From the NCBI GenBank assembly GCA_964409235.1, contig CAYPCN010000020.1, forward strand, positions 1-26,221: a stretch of DNA of 26,221 bases, in the 5' to 3' direction. The notes under the pieces are model-generated. The model ran no database searches, was not told where the DNA came from, and worked only from the letters and a program-made list of their open reading frames with translations. Below are positions 14,569 to 22,167 of this stretch, in pieces; the first letter of the stretch is position 1; every line of letters begins with the position of its first letter. This stretch comes from CAINFV01 sp964409235 (lineage in GTDB: Bacteria > Chlamydiota > Chlamydiia > Chlamydiales > FEN-1388). A program made the translations under genes and the position numbers.

Positions 14569-15228
14569 TTAACGCCGTCCTCGGCCGATAGGGATGCGAT
14601 CTTCATCTGAGGGAGGGCGTAGGTCAACATGCCCTCCTCTTCCTACGTTGACGCGTTGCTCACCGGCCGCTTGTGCGTGGGAATGCGTTGCCATGGGAGT
14701 GGACGCTGAGCGCTGTCCTTCCCACGTTCTCTCACGACTGTGTATTGGAATGCGCTGTTCCCCACCATGAGCACTCTCAAAAGGGGCTGCTGAAGATGTG
14801 AAGGGCAGAATGGGAGGAGCGACAGGCATCCTATCTCCAACGCGTACATGCCTGTCGGTGCTAGGAGCAACGAAAAGGGGCATCGGCACAGGAGGGGGAA
14901 CGATAGGATAGACAGGTTGAGGTGGAAGGAAGGCGGCTCCAAACGGCGGGGGAGAGTACAGTACGCGAGAGGGGAGTGATGGGTAGGAATTTCGTTTTGG
15001 CCACAGGCAAATGGCAGCAACGCTGAGCGCCACGGTGAGGCCGAGAGCTACGATGTTATGGGTGGTGAGGAACACAGATGTCGACAGAATTCCGATGGCA
15101 ATAGAGGCAATGCTAAGAGCAATGCGTACAACTGGGGAACAGCAGGATGAAGGAGCCTCATGGGCTCGTGGATCAGGGCCATCTGTACAAGGTAGACAAT
15201 GGTACGAACAAGGGACGCGCATGCACAT
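14569..15228 (-). CDS. Candidate inclusion membrane (Inc-like) protein with proline-rich tail
   Basis: The 219-residue protein has a cysteine-rich N-terminus of about 32 residues without a classical signal peptide. Two hydrophobic segments follow (about 33-54 and 58-75) separated by only a few residues. This bilobed hydrophobic hairpin is the hallmark of chlamydial Inc proteins, which type III secretion inserts in the inclusion membrane with both ends facing the host cytosol. The rest is proline-rich, then carries repeated short motifs of the form (G/D)(E/D)xRhP(I/V), ending DEDRIPIGRGRR. The ATG at 15228 has GGAG seven bases upstream; a second ATG lies two codons on. It follows the 15246-15926 gene by 17 bases, so the two form one operon. 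Ordinary two-span membrane proteins can look alike, so Inc status is inference. Confidence 0.75.
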   Translation of the reverse strand: MCMRVPCSYHCLPCTDGPDPRAHEAPSSCCSPVVRIALSIASIAIGILSTSVFLTTHNIVALGLTVALSVAAICLWPKRNSYPSLPSRVLYSPPPFGAAFLPPQPVYPIVPPPVPMPLFVAPSTDRHVRVGDRMPVAPPILPFTSSAAPFESAHGGEQRIPIHSRERTWEGQRSASTPMATHSHAQAAGEQRVNVGRGGHVDLRPPSDEDRIPIGRGRR

Positions 15229-15245
15229 ACAAGATCTCCGGGTGG

Positions 15246-15926
15246 TTAGGGAAGGCGATTGGCGGATACGTAGGTATTTTCATTGATGTTGATGAGAATA
15301 TAGTCTTGGCTAGACCAACCGGTGTTTTCCCCAAGCAGCACGGCTTGTCCTACCTGCCAATAGTAAAAATTTTTGTCCACTGAAGCATGCCAGCGGGTTC
15401 CGTTTGTGAGGGACACAAGTCCATTGTGCCAGTCAATCTGTTGGATAAAGACGGAGTATTTCACAAATGGGCCTTGAGAGAGCTTGGCCGTGACGCTTTC
15501 GTTGGTGATCTTGTTGGTGATATAGTAGTCGTATTTCGAATACCAGCGCGAGGGGGTGATGACAATGGGAGAGTTTTCGATCCAACGGGCGGCGGTATAG
15601 GCAGAGCTTTCAGCGATCTTCCACACTGTTTCATCCGTCATGGTCAAGGTGTCGCCATCAGCGCCAATGCTCTTGATGTAATAGGTGGGTTGATATCTTG
15701 GAATGTAGTAACCATCTGGTAAACATTTGACGCAAATCTTTGTTCTGTCCTTGCTGCGGTTCGTCTTCGCATTCCTCGAAAGAGACTTGCTTGTACGCTG
15801 CTCCTTTCTTTTCCCTACTTCAACTCGTGCCGGTTGCTCAACCACGGAATCAACACCATATGCCACACTACAAACGACAATCGTCGTCACAATGAGAGAT
15901 GCCCACCGTTCTATCGATATCTTCAC
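15246..15926 (-). CDS. Secreted protein with a duplicated beta-rich module
   Basis: The GTG at 15926 is preceded by GGAGG with a five-base gap and yields VKISIERWASLIVTTIVVCS, a good signal peptide; an upstream in-frame ATG lacks a ribosome site. The 226-residue product then has a lysine/arginine-rich linker (about 36-66), a pair of cysteines (CVKC) and two repeats of about 68 residues (82-149 and 158-225). The repeats share IxxIxxxxxxLxLTxxTxW early and W.S..DY...N...N..V.A.L late. The fold is probably a small beta barrel or sandwich. The function is unknown; extracytoplasmic binding seems likely. It is the first gene of a pair with the Inc-like gene. Confidence 0.78.
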   Translation of the reverse strand: MKISIERWASLIVTTIVVCSVAYGVDSVVEQPARVEVGKRKEQRTSKSLSRNAKTNRSKDRTKICVKCLPDGYYIPRYQPTYYIKSIGADGDTLTMTDETVWKIAESSAYTAARWIENSPIVITPSRWYSKYDYYITNKITNESVTAKLSQGPFVKYSVFIQQIDWHNGLVSLTNGTRWHASVDKNFYYWQVGQAVLLGENTGWSSQDYILININENTYVSANRLP

Positions 15927-16107
15927 ACTGCCCTCCGCAAAGTAAAAAATATATGTACAAAGCAAAAAAGTAGACGGATGAGGTTAAGGGGAAATGAGGA
16001 TTTTGTAAAAATACGATAAATTCTCTATGTATTGGCTGGTTAGGGCGGCCGATCTACGCTGATTTTCTAGAAACTGCCGGTACATCACACGTTGAGTTGT
16101 AGTAGGT

Positions 16108-17058
16108 ATGGATCATTCAATTTCGTTCTTTAGTCTCTTTTTTGCTGTTGTGCCTCTTTTCTTGCTCAGCGTTCTTGGGATGTATTTTCGAAAGCACGGC
16201 GGCATGACAACACAGGCTGATGAAACGATTTTGTGGCTGTTGATCAATCTTTTTACGCCATGTTTGATTGTTGACTCTTTCCTTGGGAACGAGGCGCTTG
16301 ATAGTATGAGCAATCTCATTGTCGCTCCCATCCTCGGGTTTAGCACTGTTGTCATTGGTATTGTGCTTTCCTCTCTGTGTGCGCAGCTTATCGGCTTTGA
16401 AAAGAGAGAGCAAGAACGCACCTTTGTGACTTGCGTTTCTCTTTATAACTATGGGTATATCCCAATTCCTCTGATCATGCTCTTCTTTTCCAAACAAATA
16501 CTGGGGATGTTATTCGTGTACAATGTGGGACTCGAGCTGGCGATGTGGACGTTGGGCTATATCGCGCTTACCGGCAAGATCTCTCTACTAGAGAGCCTCA
16601 AACGGACGATCACCCCGCCCCTCATCGCTCTTCTCTTTTGTCTTGTTGTCAACGCTGTGTGGAAAGAAAACCCATTGCCTTTCAGCCTTGCGCGTATTAT
16701 TCACATGATGGGGCAAGCGACGATTCCGATGGCCTTGCTGGTCGTTGGTGCAACGGTTTTTGATCACATGCAGAGCGTTCACGGCGTGGGTGTGACGAAG
16801 CCTGTGGTTGCTGGGGTGCTGCTCCGATTGCTGGTGATTCCGCTGACCTTTGTGGCCATGGCGTTCTACCTTCCCATCCCCGAACCCCTTAAAATCGTCC
16901 TCTGCATACAGGCTGGAATGCCGTCAGCCGTTCTTCCCATTATCCTTGTGCGGATGTATGGAGGGGATCTTCAGCTGGCCATACAAATTATTGTCTCGAC
17001 ATCGGTGCTGTGCCTTCTGACCTTGCCTGCGTGGCTTTCTTTGGTGTTGGGCTGTTGA
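16108..17058 (+). CDS. AEC-family (auxin efflux carrier-like) permease
   Basis: The 316-residue protein consists almost wholly of about ten membrane spans. The first half has the AEC-type LLINLFTPCLIVDSFLG, and the region SLYNYGYIPIPLIMLF matches the conserved N-x-G-x-x-P-x-P stretch of this family. The second half has GQATIPMALLVVGATVFDH and QAGMPSAVLPIILV, again typical. Bacterial AEC members export or import organic anions such as malonate or malate; the substrate here cannot be told. The ATG at 16108 is preceded by a modest GTAGGT. A weak promoter-like pair, TTGTAA (16003-16008) and TATGTA (16026-16031), is 17 bases apart. Its last 88 bases overlap the convergent caspase-like gene. Confidence 0.88.
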   Translation: MDHSISFFSLFFAVVPLFLLSVLGMYFRKHGGMTTQADETILWLLINLFTPCLIVDSFLGNEALDSMSNLIVAPILGFSTVVIGIVLSSLCAQLIGFEKREQERTFVTCVSLYNYGYIPIPLIMLFFSKQILGMLFVYNVGLELAMWTLGYIALTGKISLLESLKRTITPPLIALLFCLVVNAVWKENPLPFSLARIIHMMGQATIPMALLVVGATVFDHMQSVHGVGVTKPVVAGVLLRLLVIPLTFVAMAFYLPIPEPLKIVLCIQAGMPSAVLPIILVRMYGGDLQLAIQIIVSTSVLCLLTLPAWLSLVLGC

Positions 17059-17774
17059 GCATCAATCTCAAGAGAGAAGATCGGCCGTTGCATAGGCGAA
17101 CAGAGTACGTATGTCGCGTCGAAGATCTCTTTCCATGAGATGTCATCCGAGGCTGTGTGCGATCTCAGAGCGTGGAGCCATGAATTCGTGAAGAGACTTC
17201 CATCTGGGAGAGCGAAGGCAGATTCGCCAGGTGAAGATCCTGCGGCGATGATCATGCCTTTGGTGTAGAGGAATAATGTCTTCAATCCTGGGAGAGGGGA
17301 TTTTTCGCGGACAGCACGACGTGGGTGTTTGAAGGCCAGTGGAGTATTACAGCAGTCAAGGATGATGATGACCAATCGCGAGCCTATGGCGTACAAGCGC
17401 TGGTAGATGGGTTCTGAGGGGACCGACTCAACTTTTTTAGGCAAAAAGAGGCATGGCCAAGGAGAGTGTATGATTTCTGACCTAAATCCATGTCCTGAGT
17501 AGTAGAAGAGAACGACATTGGGAGGTTTATGCTCTAATTTTTTGATCCAGGAATGGATGCTATTTGCTGAGAGGCGATTGCCGGACAAAAAGTGCATCGA
17601 TAGGTGAAGCCCAGTCTGAAGGGAGATCTCGCGGAGCGCCGTTCGTACGTGGGAAATGTCCTGCTTTGCTGAAGTTTCAAGTTCCAAATCAGTGTCGCAG
17701 GCGATCAGAGCATGAAATGATTCGCCAGCAAGGAGTGCAGGCCAGGCGCAGAGAAAAACAAGCAACCAGTTCAT
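16971..17774 (-). CDS. Secreted caspase-like (clan CD, C14-type) protein, copy 1
   Basis: The 267-residue protein starts MNWLLVFLCAWPALLAGE, a signal peptide. The caspase-hemoglobinase fold shows in HALIACDTD (strand 1), in NVVLFYYSGHGFRSE with the catalytic His (H95), and in RLVIIILDCCN with the catalytic Cys (C142). Then come PGLKTLFLYTKGMIIAAGS and GESAFALPDGSLFT, typical of C14 metacaspase-like proteins. It starts two bases after the stop of copy 2, and the ribosome binding site AAGGT lies at the end of that gene. So the two are one operon, and probably arose by duplication. Its 3' end lies antisense to the permease gene over 88 bases, giving an unstructured tail of about 30 residues. Export of a caspase-like enzyme would suit a role in the envelope or host cell, but this is unproven. 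Confidence 0.87.
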   Translation of the reverse strand: MNWLLVFLCAWPALLAGESFHALIACDTDLELETSAKQDISHVRTALREISLQTGLHLSMHFLSGNRLSANSIHSWIKKLEHKPPNVVLFYYSGHGFRSEIIHSPWPCLFLPKKVESVPSEPIYQRLYAIGSRLVIIILDCCNTPLAFKHPRRAVREKSPLPGLKTLFLYTKGMIIAAGSSPGESAFALPDGSLFTNSWLHALRSHTASDDISWKEIFDATYVLCSPMQRPIFSLEIDAQQPNTKESHAGKVRRHSTDVETIICMAS

Positions 17775-17776
17775 TT

Positions 17777-18571
17777 TTACCTTGTTTCGATGGAATAGAC
17801 GGGCGTTTGTCTGCCATCGCAATAGTTGTGGCAGTACAAGACTGTTTCAGCAAATACCTGCTCCCAAGTGGCCACGGGCTGTGTGGCAACGTGTGCCATT
17901 GAAAGAAGAAATCCTGTTGTGAAGATACCACCAAGTATCTGCCCTCGAACGGTGGTGATAGCGCTCTCTCCTGGCTGTGCAGCGCATGACGTAATGATGC
18001 CGCGCGTTTTAAGGAAGAGTGTCTGCAGGCCTGGAAGGGCCTGTGTAGGGGAGAGAGAGAGAGTCATCTGGGGAGAGGGGAGGTCGGCGCTCTTTTTTTG
18101 AAAGTATCGGTTGCACGAATCAAAGAGGATGATAGCAAGGCGGGCGCTCTTTTTGGCTAACAATTGATAGACCGACGCTCCCATAAGGGGCTTTGCCTTT
18201 TGGGGACGATGGTAGAGTGGAAAGATCATAAAGGGCCATGGGTCTTTCAGCGAGCGGTATCGTCCGCCATGGCCGGAGTAGTAGAAGAAGAGGATGTCCT
18301 TGCAATGGGAGGGAATAGCGTTTATCCACCGAGAGACATGCTTGATGCCAAATTTTTTGCCATGCAGCACGGTGATCTTTGCCTTGATGCCGAGCTGTTT
18401 CGCGATGATTTGGCAGGTTTTTTTCATGCGGATGCGGTCAGCGCGTGAGCCTCGTCGAATGTTGTGCGAGGTCATGTCGCACGCAATGAGGGCGCGAAGT
18501 GCTGGCTTTGTTGCTCGGGCGGGAAGGAATGGTTGAAAGCAGAGGAACAACGAGAGAACGAGCCATTTCAT
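17777..18571 (-). CDS. Secreted caspase-like (clan CD, C14-type) protein, copy 2
   Basis: The 264-residue protein starts MKWLVLSLFLCFQPFLPARA (signal peptide). The ATG at 18571 has GGAG five bases upstream, which decides it over upstream in-frame codons. The fold markers are ALRALIACDMT, ILFFYYSGHGGRYRS with catalytic H101, and LAIILFDSCNRYF with catalytic C153. PGLQTLFLKTRGIITSC and AQPGESAITTVRG follow. The spacing matches copy 1, and the two share the same shape from end to end with moderate identity. Copy 2 is first in the operon. Related C14-type proteins cleave after Arg/Lys or Asp depending on the subgroup, and the specificity cannot be read here. A TATAAT lies about 119 bases upstream (18690-18695). 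Confidence 0.88.
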   Translation of the reverse strand: MKWLVLSLFLCFQPFLPARATKPALRALIACDMTSHNIRRGSRADRIRMKKTCQIIAKQLGIKAKITVLHGKKFGIKHVSRWINAIPSHCKDILFFYYSGHGGRYRSLKDPWPFMIFPLYHRPQKAKPLMGASVYQLLAKKSARLAIILFDSCNRYFQKKSADLPSPQMTLSLSPTQALPGLQTLFLKTRGIITSCAAQPGESAITTVRGQILGGIFTTGFLLSMAHVATQPVATWEQVFAETVLYCHNYCDGRQTPVYSIETR

Positions 18572-18655
18572 AACAACTCCGTGAAGGGCGGTTCCTTTTG
18601 GAGTGAATGACTTCTTCGGAATTTTTGCAAGCCTTCTCTTGTGTTTGAGAGATGC

Positions 18656-18695
18656 TTGACTCTTTGGCGTAATGAGGATATGGACTAAGATTATA
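18656..18695. promoter_or_regulatory. Possible divergent promoters between caspase-like and amidoligase operons
   Basis: In the 194-base divergent gap a perfect minus-strand TATAAT (18690-18695) faces the caspase-like pair, but no -35 box fits. On the plus strand TTGACT (18656-18661) and TATGGA (18679-18684) are 17 bases apart and face the ATP-grasp gene. Each is only partly convincing. Confidence 0.25.
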
Positions 18696-18765
18696 GGAGT
18701 ACCCCATGGGATGGGAGCCATTTCATGGTGAGATAAATTGAGTATCGAGTATCATTGTCGACTGC

Positions 18766-20229
18766 ATGAAAAATTTTGTCGTCGTCAACAATCCACAGCA
18801 TTGGCGGTTGGATCTCCCTGAAGTAGAGGTCGTAGCAGCCAAGAGCTATTTGACAGAAGCCCGTTTTTCGATGGAACGGAATGCCAAGGTGTTTAACCTT
18901 TGCCGTTCCTATCGCTACCAGTCCATTGGATACTATGTCTCGCTTCTTGCCCAGGCTCGAGGGCATAAACCACTTCCAACTGTGCAGACGATCCAGGATT
19001 TAAAGTCTTCAACGATGGTTCGGTTTGTGTCCGCCGAATTAGAAGAACTCATTCAACAGAGTTTGCAGCATATTCAGTCCGACAAGTTTGTGTTGAGCGT
19101 CTACTTTGGCCATAACGTCTCTAAATGTCATGACCGCCTTTCCATGCGATTGTTTCAACAGTTTCAGGCGCCTCTGTTGATCGCTCAATTTGCCAAATGC
19201 AATGCCAAGTGGCAGCTGCAAAATGTCTCTCCTCTTATTGCTACAGATATTCCTGAAGACCACTTTGAGTTTGTCATTCAGACGGCCCGAGAATATTTGC
19301 GACGTGGTGTTAACCAGAAGAAAAAATCCAATCTTCGGTATGACCTAGCCATTCTGTATAACCCAGTCGACCAGTCGAGCCCGTCCAATGAGCGGGCGGT
19401 CGCCAAGTTTCTCAAAGCTGCTGAACACATTGGTTTTGATGCTGAGGTGATCAACAAAGACGATTTTTCGCGCATTGCAGAATTTGATGCCCTTTTTATC
19501 CGCGAGACTACAGCGGTGAACCATCACACCTATCGGTTTGCCCGACGTGCTTTGGCAGAAGGGCTTGTGGTGGTTGATGATCCTGAGTCTATCCTGAAGT
19601 GTAGTAACAAGGTGTATATCGCGGAGCTCTTGGATCGGTATAAGATTCGCACTCCAAAAACGTTGATTCTCCATGCCGACAATGCCGACCACGTTGGCAG
19701 CCAACTCGGATTCCCATGTGTCATCAAACAGCCAGATGGGTCGTTTTCTAACGGAGTCACAAAGGTCGAAACAGAGAAAGAGCTGTTCAATCAGCTGCCT
19801 GCGCTGTTAGACAAGTCCGACATGCTCATTGCCCAGGAGTTTATCCGCACGCCGTTTGACTGGAGAATCTGCGTTTTCGACCAGCAGCCTGTTTTTGCGT
19901 GCAAATACTTCATGGCTCGAAAACATTGGCAAATTTATGAGCGCTTAGAAAACGGGAAGACGCTCTCTGGGCGTTCTGAGACCCTTCCTGTCTCAATGGC
20001 CCCCAAGAAGGTTGTTCGAACGGCTCTCAGGGCTGCAAACTTAATTGGCAATGGACTGTACGGTGTTGATATTAAGGAACATGGCAACGAATGCTATGTC
20101 ATTGAGATCAACGATAATCAGAGCATCGACAGCGGTGTTGAAGATTTAGTGCTTCAGGACGACTTGTACCTGCGAATTATGGCCGGGCTTTTAACTCGCG
20201 TAGAACGAGGCAAATATGGCCTTGTCTAA
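18766..20229 (+). CDS. RimK-like ATP-grasp amide ligase with N-terminal RLAN-type domain
   Basis: ATP-grasp ligases activate a carboxylate as acyl phosphate and join it to an amine. The 487-residue protein has an N-terminal domain (about 1-175) of the kind that precedes RimK-like enzymes in multi-gene amidoligase operons (the RLAN domain). The ATP-grasp core follows: FDALFIRETTAVNHHTYRFA, then FPCVIKQPDGSFSNGV (ATP-binding lysine and glycine-rich loop), AQEFIRTPFDWRICVFD, and the metal-binding end VIEINDNQSIDSGVED. RimK itself adds glutamate to ribosomal protein S6; homologues in operons like this one make peptide-like metabolites. The next gene starts 14 bases before this stop, and four genes run together, so one pathway is likely. 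The substrate is unknown. Confidence 0.9.
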   Translation: MKNFVVVNNPQHWRLDLPEVEVVAAKSYLTEARFSMERNAKVFNLCRSYRYQSIGYYVSLLAQARGHKPLPTVQTIQDLKSSTMVRFVSAELEELIQQSLQHIQSDKFVLSVYFGHNVSKCHDRLSMRLFQQFQAPLLIAQFAKCNAKWQLQNVSPLIATDIPEDHFEFVIQTAREYLRRGVNQKKKSNLRYDLAILYNPVDQSSPSNERAVAKFLKAAEHIGFDAEVINKDDFSRIAEFDALFIRETTAVNHHTYRFARRALAEGLVVVDDPESILKCSNKVYIAELLDRYKIRTPKTLILHADNADHVGSQLGFPCVIKQPDGSFSNGVTKVETEKELFNQLPALLDKSDMLIAQEFIRTPFDWRICVFDQQPVFACKYFMARKHWQIYERLENGKTLSGRSETLPVSMAPKKVVRTALRAANLIGNGLYGVDIKEHGNECYVIEINDNQSIDSGVEDLVLQDDLYLRIMAGLLTRVERGKYGLV

Positions 20230-21448
20230 GCAAAAGTGGGGGCTTTTCGAGCGCTTTGGCATTGAAATCGAATACATGATCTGCGATCGGTCTACGCTGG
20301 CGGTCCTCCCGATTGCTGATAAGCTGATTCGCAAATTTGCCGGGACGTTTTGCAATGAAGTAGAAGCAGGCGCTATCTCGTACTCAAATGAGTTGGCTTT
20401 GCACGTCATCGAGCTCAAGACGACGAACCCCGTGCCAGATTTACATGGTGTCGACAGCGACTTCCAAGAGCATGTGCAGAGGATCAACCAGGCTCTTGAA
20501 GAGTTTGACGCTGTTCTTTTGCCCTCTGGCATGCATCCATGGATGAATCCATACCAAGAGCTTCGATTATGGCCCCATGGGCAAAGAACCATCTATGAGG
20601 CCTACAATGCGATCTTCGATTGTCGAGGTCATGGGTGGGCCAACCTCCAAAGCGTCCATTGTAATCTCTCGTTTAGCACTGACGATGAGCTGAAAGCCCT
20701 GCACTCTGCTATTCGTTGGCTTCTCCCGATCATTCCTGCTCTTTCTGCCAGCTCGCCTATTGCTGACGGCCAACTCACGGGATTCGTCGATACCCGCCTT
20801 GAGACGTATCGAAAGAATCAAAGGAAAATCCCGTCGATTTGTGGGGATGTTATTCCAGAGCCGATAGCGAGCGCAGAGGAGTATTATCAGAAGATTTTGC
20901 ACCCGATGTGGAAGGACATTGCTCCACATGACCCTCGCGGAATCTTACGAGAAGAGTGGCTGAACTCCAGGGGGGCCATTGTCCGTTTCGACCGATCCGC
21001 CATCGAAATCCGCATTCTTGACACGCAAGAATGTCCTGGCATGGACATCGCTGTTCTCAAAGCGGTTGTGGATGTTTTGAAATCCCTTGCCACCAAGATT
21101 CAACGGGGGGAACTTTGCCATTCGCTGATCCCGACCTCAGAGTTAGCGGCGCTTTTTCGGCGTGTTGTACGCGAAGGGGACAGGGCGTTGATCGATCACT
21201 CCGAATACCTTACTCTTTTTGGGCTGTCTTCTCCTCTGCAGGTCTCGGAACTGTGGCAGGCGCTCTTGAAGCCTGTTTGGGCGGACACCGCTCCGGAGAT
21301 GGTCGTACGGCAGCAGCATCTTTTGCACCATGGTCCGCTGGCAAGAAGAATTGAAAAACGGTGGAAGGATGCTGCGACGCTCGCTGACAAACAAGCAATT
21401 TATCGATCCTTAAGCCACTGCTTGGGCAGCGGCCGCCAATTTCTGTAG
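20216..21448 (+). CDS. GCS2-family carboxylate-amine ligase (glutamate-cysteine ligase-like)
   Basis: The 410-residue protein belongs to the glutamate-cysteine ligase type 2 fold (YbdK-like). It opens FGIEIEYMICDRS, with the acidic metal ligands, followed by ELALHVIELKTTNPV, SVHCNLSFSTDDE and FDRSAIEIRILDTQECPGMD. These are the ATP- and substrate-site blocks of the family. GCS2 enzymes join glutamate or a related acid to an amino compound. With the neighbouring ATP-grasp ligase it offers a second ATP-dependent amide bond-forming step. Its start overlaps the previous gene by 14 bases, with GAGG in front of the ATG, and the next gene begins three bases after its stop. True glutathione synthesis is less likely given the other partners. 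Confidence 0.88.
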   Translation: MALSKQKWGLFERFGIEIEYMICDRSTLAVLPIADKLIRKFAGTFCNEVEAGAISYSNELALHVIELKTTNPVPDLHGVDSDFQEHVQRINQALEEFDAVLLPSGMHPWMNPYQELRLWPHGQRTIYEAYNAIFDCRGHGWANLQSVHCNLSFSTDDELKALHSAIRWLLPIIPALSASSPIADGQLTGFVDTRLETYRKNQRKIPSICGDVIPEPIASAEEYYQKILHPMWKDIAPHDPRGILREEWLNSRGAIVRFDRSAIEIRILDTQECPGMDIAVLKAVVDVLKSLATKIQRGELCHSLIPTSELAALFRRVVREGDRALIDHSEYLTLFGLSSPLQVSELWQALLKPVWADTAPEMVVRQQHLLHHGPLARRIEKRWKDAATLADKQAIYRSLSHCLGSGRQFL

Positions 21449-21451
21449 AAT

Positions 21452-22162
21452 ATGAAGTCGTTTTGGTTCCTTACGTGTGAACATGCGTCGTCGTCGGTGC
21501 CAAGAAAATATCGCGCCTTGTTTGCGAATCGCGAAGATCTTCTTAGGAGCCATCAAGGGTGTGATATTGGCGCCAAGCACTATGCCCAGGCGATAGCTGA
21601 CCAGCTGTCCTGGCCACTCTTTTGTGGCTCTGTGACTCGCTTGCTCATTGATCTGAACCGTTCTTTGCACCATCCTCATCTGTTTTCAGCGATGACAGCC
21701 CCCTTGGATCGCGCGGCGCAACAGGACATTATCGCGCGCTATTACCATCCCTTGCGATCCGCTGTTCGGCATGTTGTTGAGGAGAAAGTGGCTGCTGGCA
21801 TGTGCGTGGTTCATATCTCATGTCACTCATTCACGCCTCTTCTTGGCAAGGAGAGGCGAACGATGGACGTAGGTATTCTGTACGACCCTTGCCGAAGAGA
21901 TGAGAAAATGATAGGCCAGCGACTTCGGCACGAGCTTGCCTCGCAGACGAGTATGCGCATACGCCTGAATGCTCCTTATCGGGGCGTTTCTGACGGTCAT
22001 GTCAAATCGTTGAGGAAAATATTTGCTTCGGATTGCTATCTAGGTCTAGAACTAGAGGTGAACCAGGCGATGTATCTGCCAAGCAAGGCGCTATTATGGC
22101 AGCATGCGTGGTTACCGCGCCTCATTGATGTACTGCGTTGTTTGGCAGGTCGAAGGAGTTGA
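21452..22162 (+). CDS. N-formylglutamate amidohydrolase-like enzyme
   Basis: The 236-residue protein matches the N-formylglutamate amidohydrolase fold, a zinc hydrolase of the HutG type. Motifs in order: FLTCEHASSSVPRKY (metal-binding Glu-His), SHQGCDIGAKHYA, RLLIDLNRSLHHPHLFS, VVHISCHSFTP, MDVGILYDPCR and YLGLELEVNQAMY. Classical members remove formate from N-formylglutamate in histidine breakdown, but no hut genes are near. In amidoligase operons such proteins probably hydrolyse an amide or N-acyl group on the product. It is tightly coupled to the GCS2 gene (three-base gap, no ribosome site of its own) and is followed by the peptidase gene after five bases. Confidence 0.88.
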   Translation: MKSFWFLTCEHASSSVPRKYRALFANREDLLRSHQGCDIGAKHYAQAIADQLSWPLFCGSVTRLLIDLNRSLHHPHLFSAMTAPLDRAAQQDIIARYYHPLRSAVRHVVEEKVAAGMCVVHISCHSFTPLLGKERRTMDVGILYDPCRRDEKMIGQRLRHELASQTSMRIRLNAPYRGVSDGHVKSLRKIFASDCYLGLELEVNQAMYLPSKALLWQHAWLPRLIDVLRCLAGRRS

Positions 22163-22167
22163 GTGCT

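Noticed and set aside
18589..18612. TTCCTTTTGGAG upstream of the caspase-like operon as another element end
   Set aside because: Only the inner ten bases resemble the repeat; the GAGCCATTTGCGATG part is absent.
18766..21448. Glutathione biosynthesis pair (GCS2 plus ATP-grasp)
   Set aside because: The ATP-grasp protein is RimK-like with an extra N-terminal domain, not glutathione synthetase, and the linked hydrolase and peptidase do not fit glutathione synthesis.
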